The notes beneath the pieces are model-generated. The model was not told where the DNA came from. It did not search any database and was given only the letters and a program-made list of their open reading frames with translations. Position numbers and translations under genes: made by a program. 64,000 bases of DNA from Hydnum rufescens UP504 (Eukaryota > Basidiomycota > Agaricomycetes > Cantharellales > Hydnaceae), in the NCBI GenBank assembly GCA_014904985.1, contig MU128941.1, positions 10,883 to 74,882 of the forward strand, in the 5' to 3' direction. Positions 63,721 through 64,000 of the stretch are shown here, piece after piece; positions within the stretch are counted from its first letter, which is position 1; the number at the start of each line of letters is the position of its first letter.

Positions 63721-64000
63721 CTGCTTCCCCCCAAAGGGAAGCAAAACAAAAAAAAACGAAAGGTTCTTTTTTTTTTGAAGCTGGAACAAAATTTTAAAAC
63801 CCAATTTTTTTTAAAATCCCCCTTCCTTTTTTGAAAGCCGGCTTTTTTTTTTTAAAATTTTTTCAAGCAAAAGCAGATTGTCCCCAAAAAAAAGGTTTCC
63901 CAAGATACCCGTAAGCTTTTTTCCAAAATGAAAGGGTCTTTCCCCCTTTTCTTTAGATTGGGGTTACCCTATTCCCAAACGCCTGAATTTTTTAAGCCCC
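63721..64000. other. Low-quality contig end
   Basis: Homopolymers of every base are stretched (TTTTTTTTTTTT, AAAAAAAA, CCCCC, GGGG) and no frame persists. This resembles the unreliable tail of a sequencing read. Nothing should be annotated here. Confidence 0.7.

Noticed and set aside
1..64000. tRNA or rRNA genes
   Set aside because: I scanned for cloverleaf-type A/B-box patterns and ribosomal core sequences by eye and saw none. A covariance search would be needed to exclude them.

Overview
The window is eukaryotic and almost certainly from a filamentous basidiomycete (Agaricomycetes). Three things suggest this: several KDZ-type DNA transposases with the CxC1/CxC2 cysteine clusters typical of that group, short (44-120 bp) GT..AG introns with CTAAC-like branch sites, and Ty3/Gypsy elements of basidiomycete type. 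No intact single-copy host gene was found. The region is nested, decaying transposable elements plus broken fragments of essential host genes. A 25-base run of N at 62,784 and a low-quality tail after about 63,700 show this is a draft scaffold near a contig end.

Layout, left to right. (1) 1-2,868: an array of hairpin-bearing exon/intron units, interrupted by a 1.46-kb LTR-like repeat. (2) 2,869-5,844: a broken copy of the C-terminus of RNA polymerase II subunit RPB1 (heptad CTD included), followed by a second unidentified coding segment. (3) 5,845-6,978: a second copy of the LTR-like repeat, truncated by element B. (4) 6,979-18,515: Gypsy element B, with 1.36-kb LTRs and gag-protease-RT-RNase H-integrase carrying in-frame TGAs. 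(5) 18,516-19,340: a truncated relative of element C on the minus strand. (6) 19,740-22,800: a second, inverted copy of the RPB1-containing segment, directly followed at 22,843-26,615 by a CxC2-type KDZ transposase on the same strand. (7) 27,210-32,760: a pentamer-based tandem repeat, two solo LTRs and a degenerate tandem gene-like repeat. (8) 33,000-37,480: a 1.4-kb foldback element, two tandem copies of a CCT6 (chaperonin zeta) fragment and a 26S proteasome RPT fragment. (9) 38,551-54,450: a CxC1-type KDZ transposase gene split by complete Gypsy chromovirus C (38,730-50,431, 5-bp target duplication). (10) 55,384-55,715: a Copia-like LTR. (11) 56,050-60,434: two divergent arrays of hairpin-bearing introns arranged around a 0.7-kb palindrome. 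(12) 61,880-63,700: two further KDZ fragments on either side of the sequencing gap.

Three observations tie the window together. First, both large Gypsy elements have long reading frames interrupted almost only by TGA (10 in C, 12 in B), and the two LTRs of C differ almost only at CpG. This is the signature of cytosine-methylation decay (CGA to TGA) after insertion. Element C nevertheless keeps an uninterrupted 854-codon third ORF downstream of its integrase. Second, fragments of RPB1, CCT6 and RPT6-like genes lie next to or between KDZ and foldback ends, and both RPB1 copies share one frameshift, so they were copied after they broke. Third, the 56-60.4 kb region is the best candidate for something undescribed. 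At least ten short introns each hold a near-perfect stem-loop, and most exons end in a second conserved stem-loop just before the splice donor. Transcription direction reverses at the central foldback palindrome, and both outer ends carry AATAAA signals.
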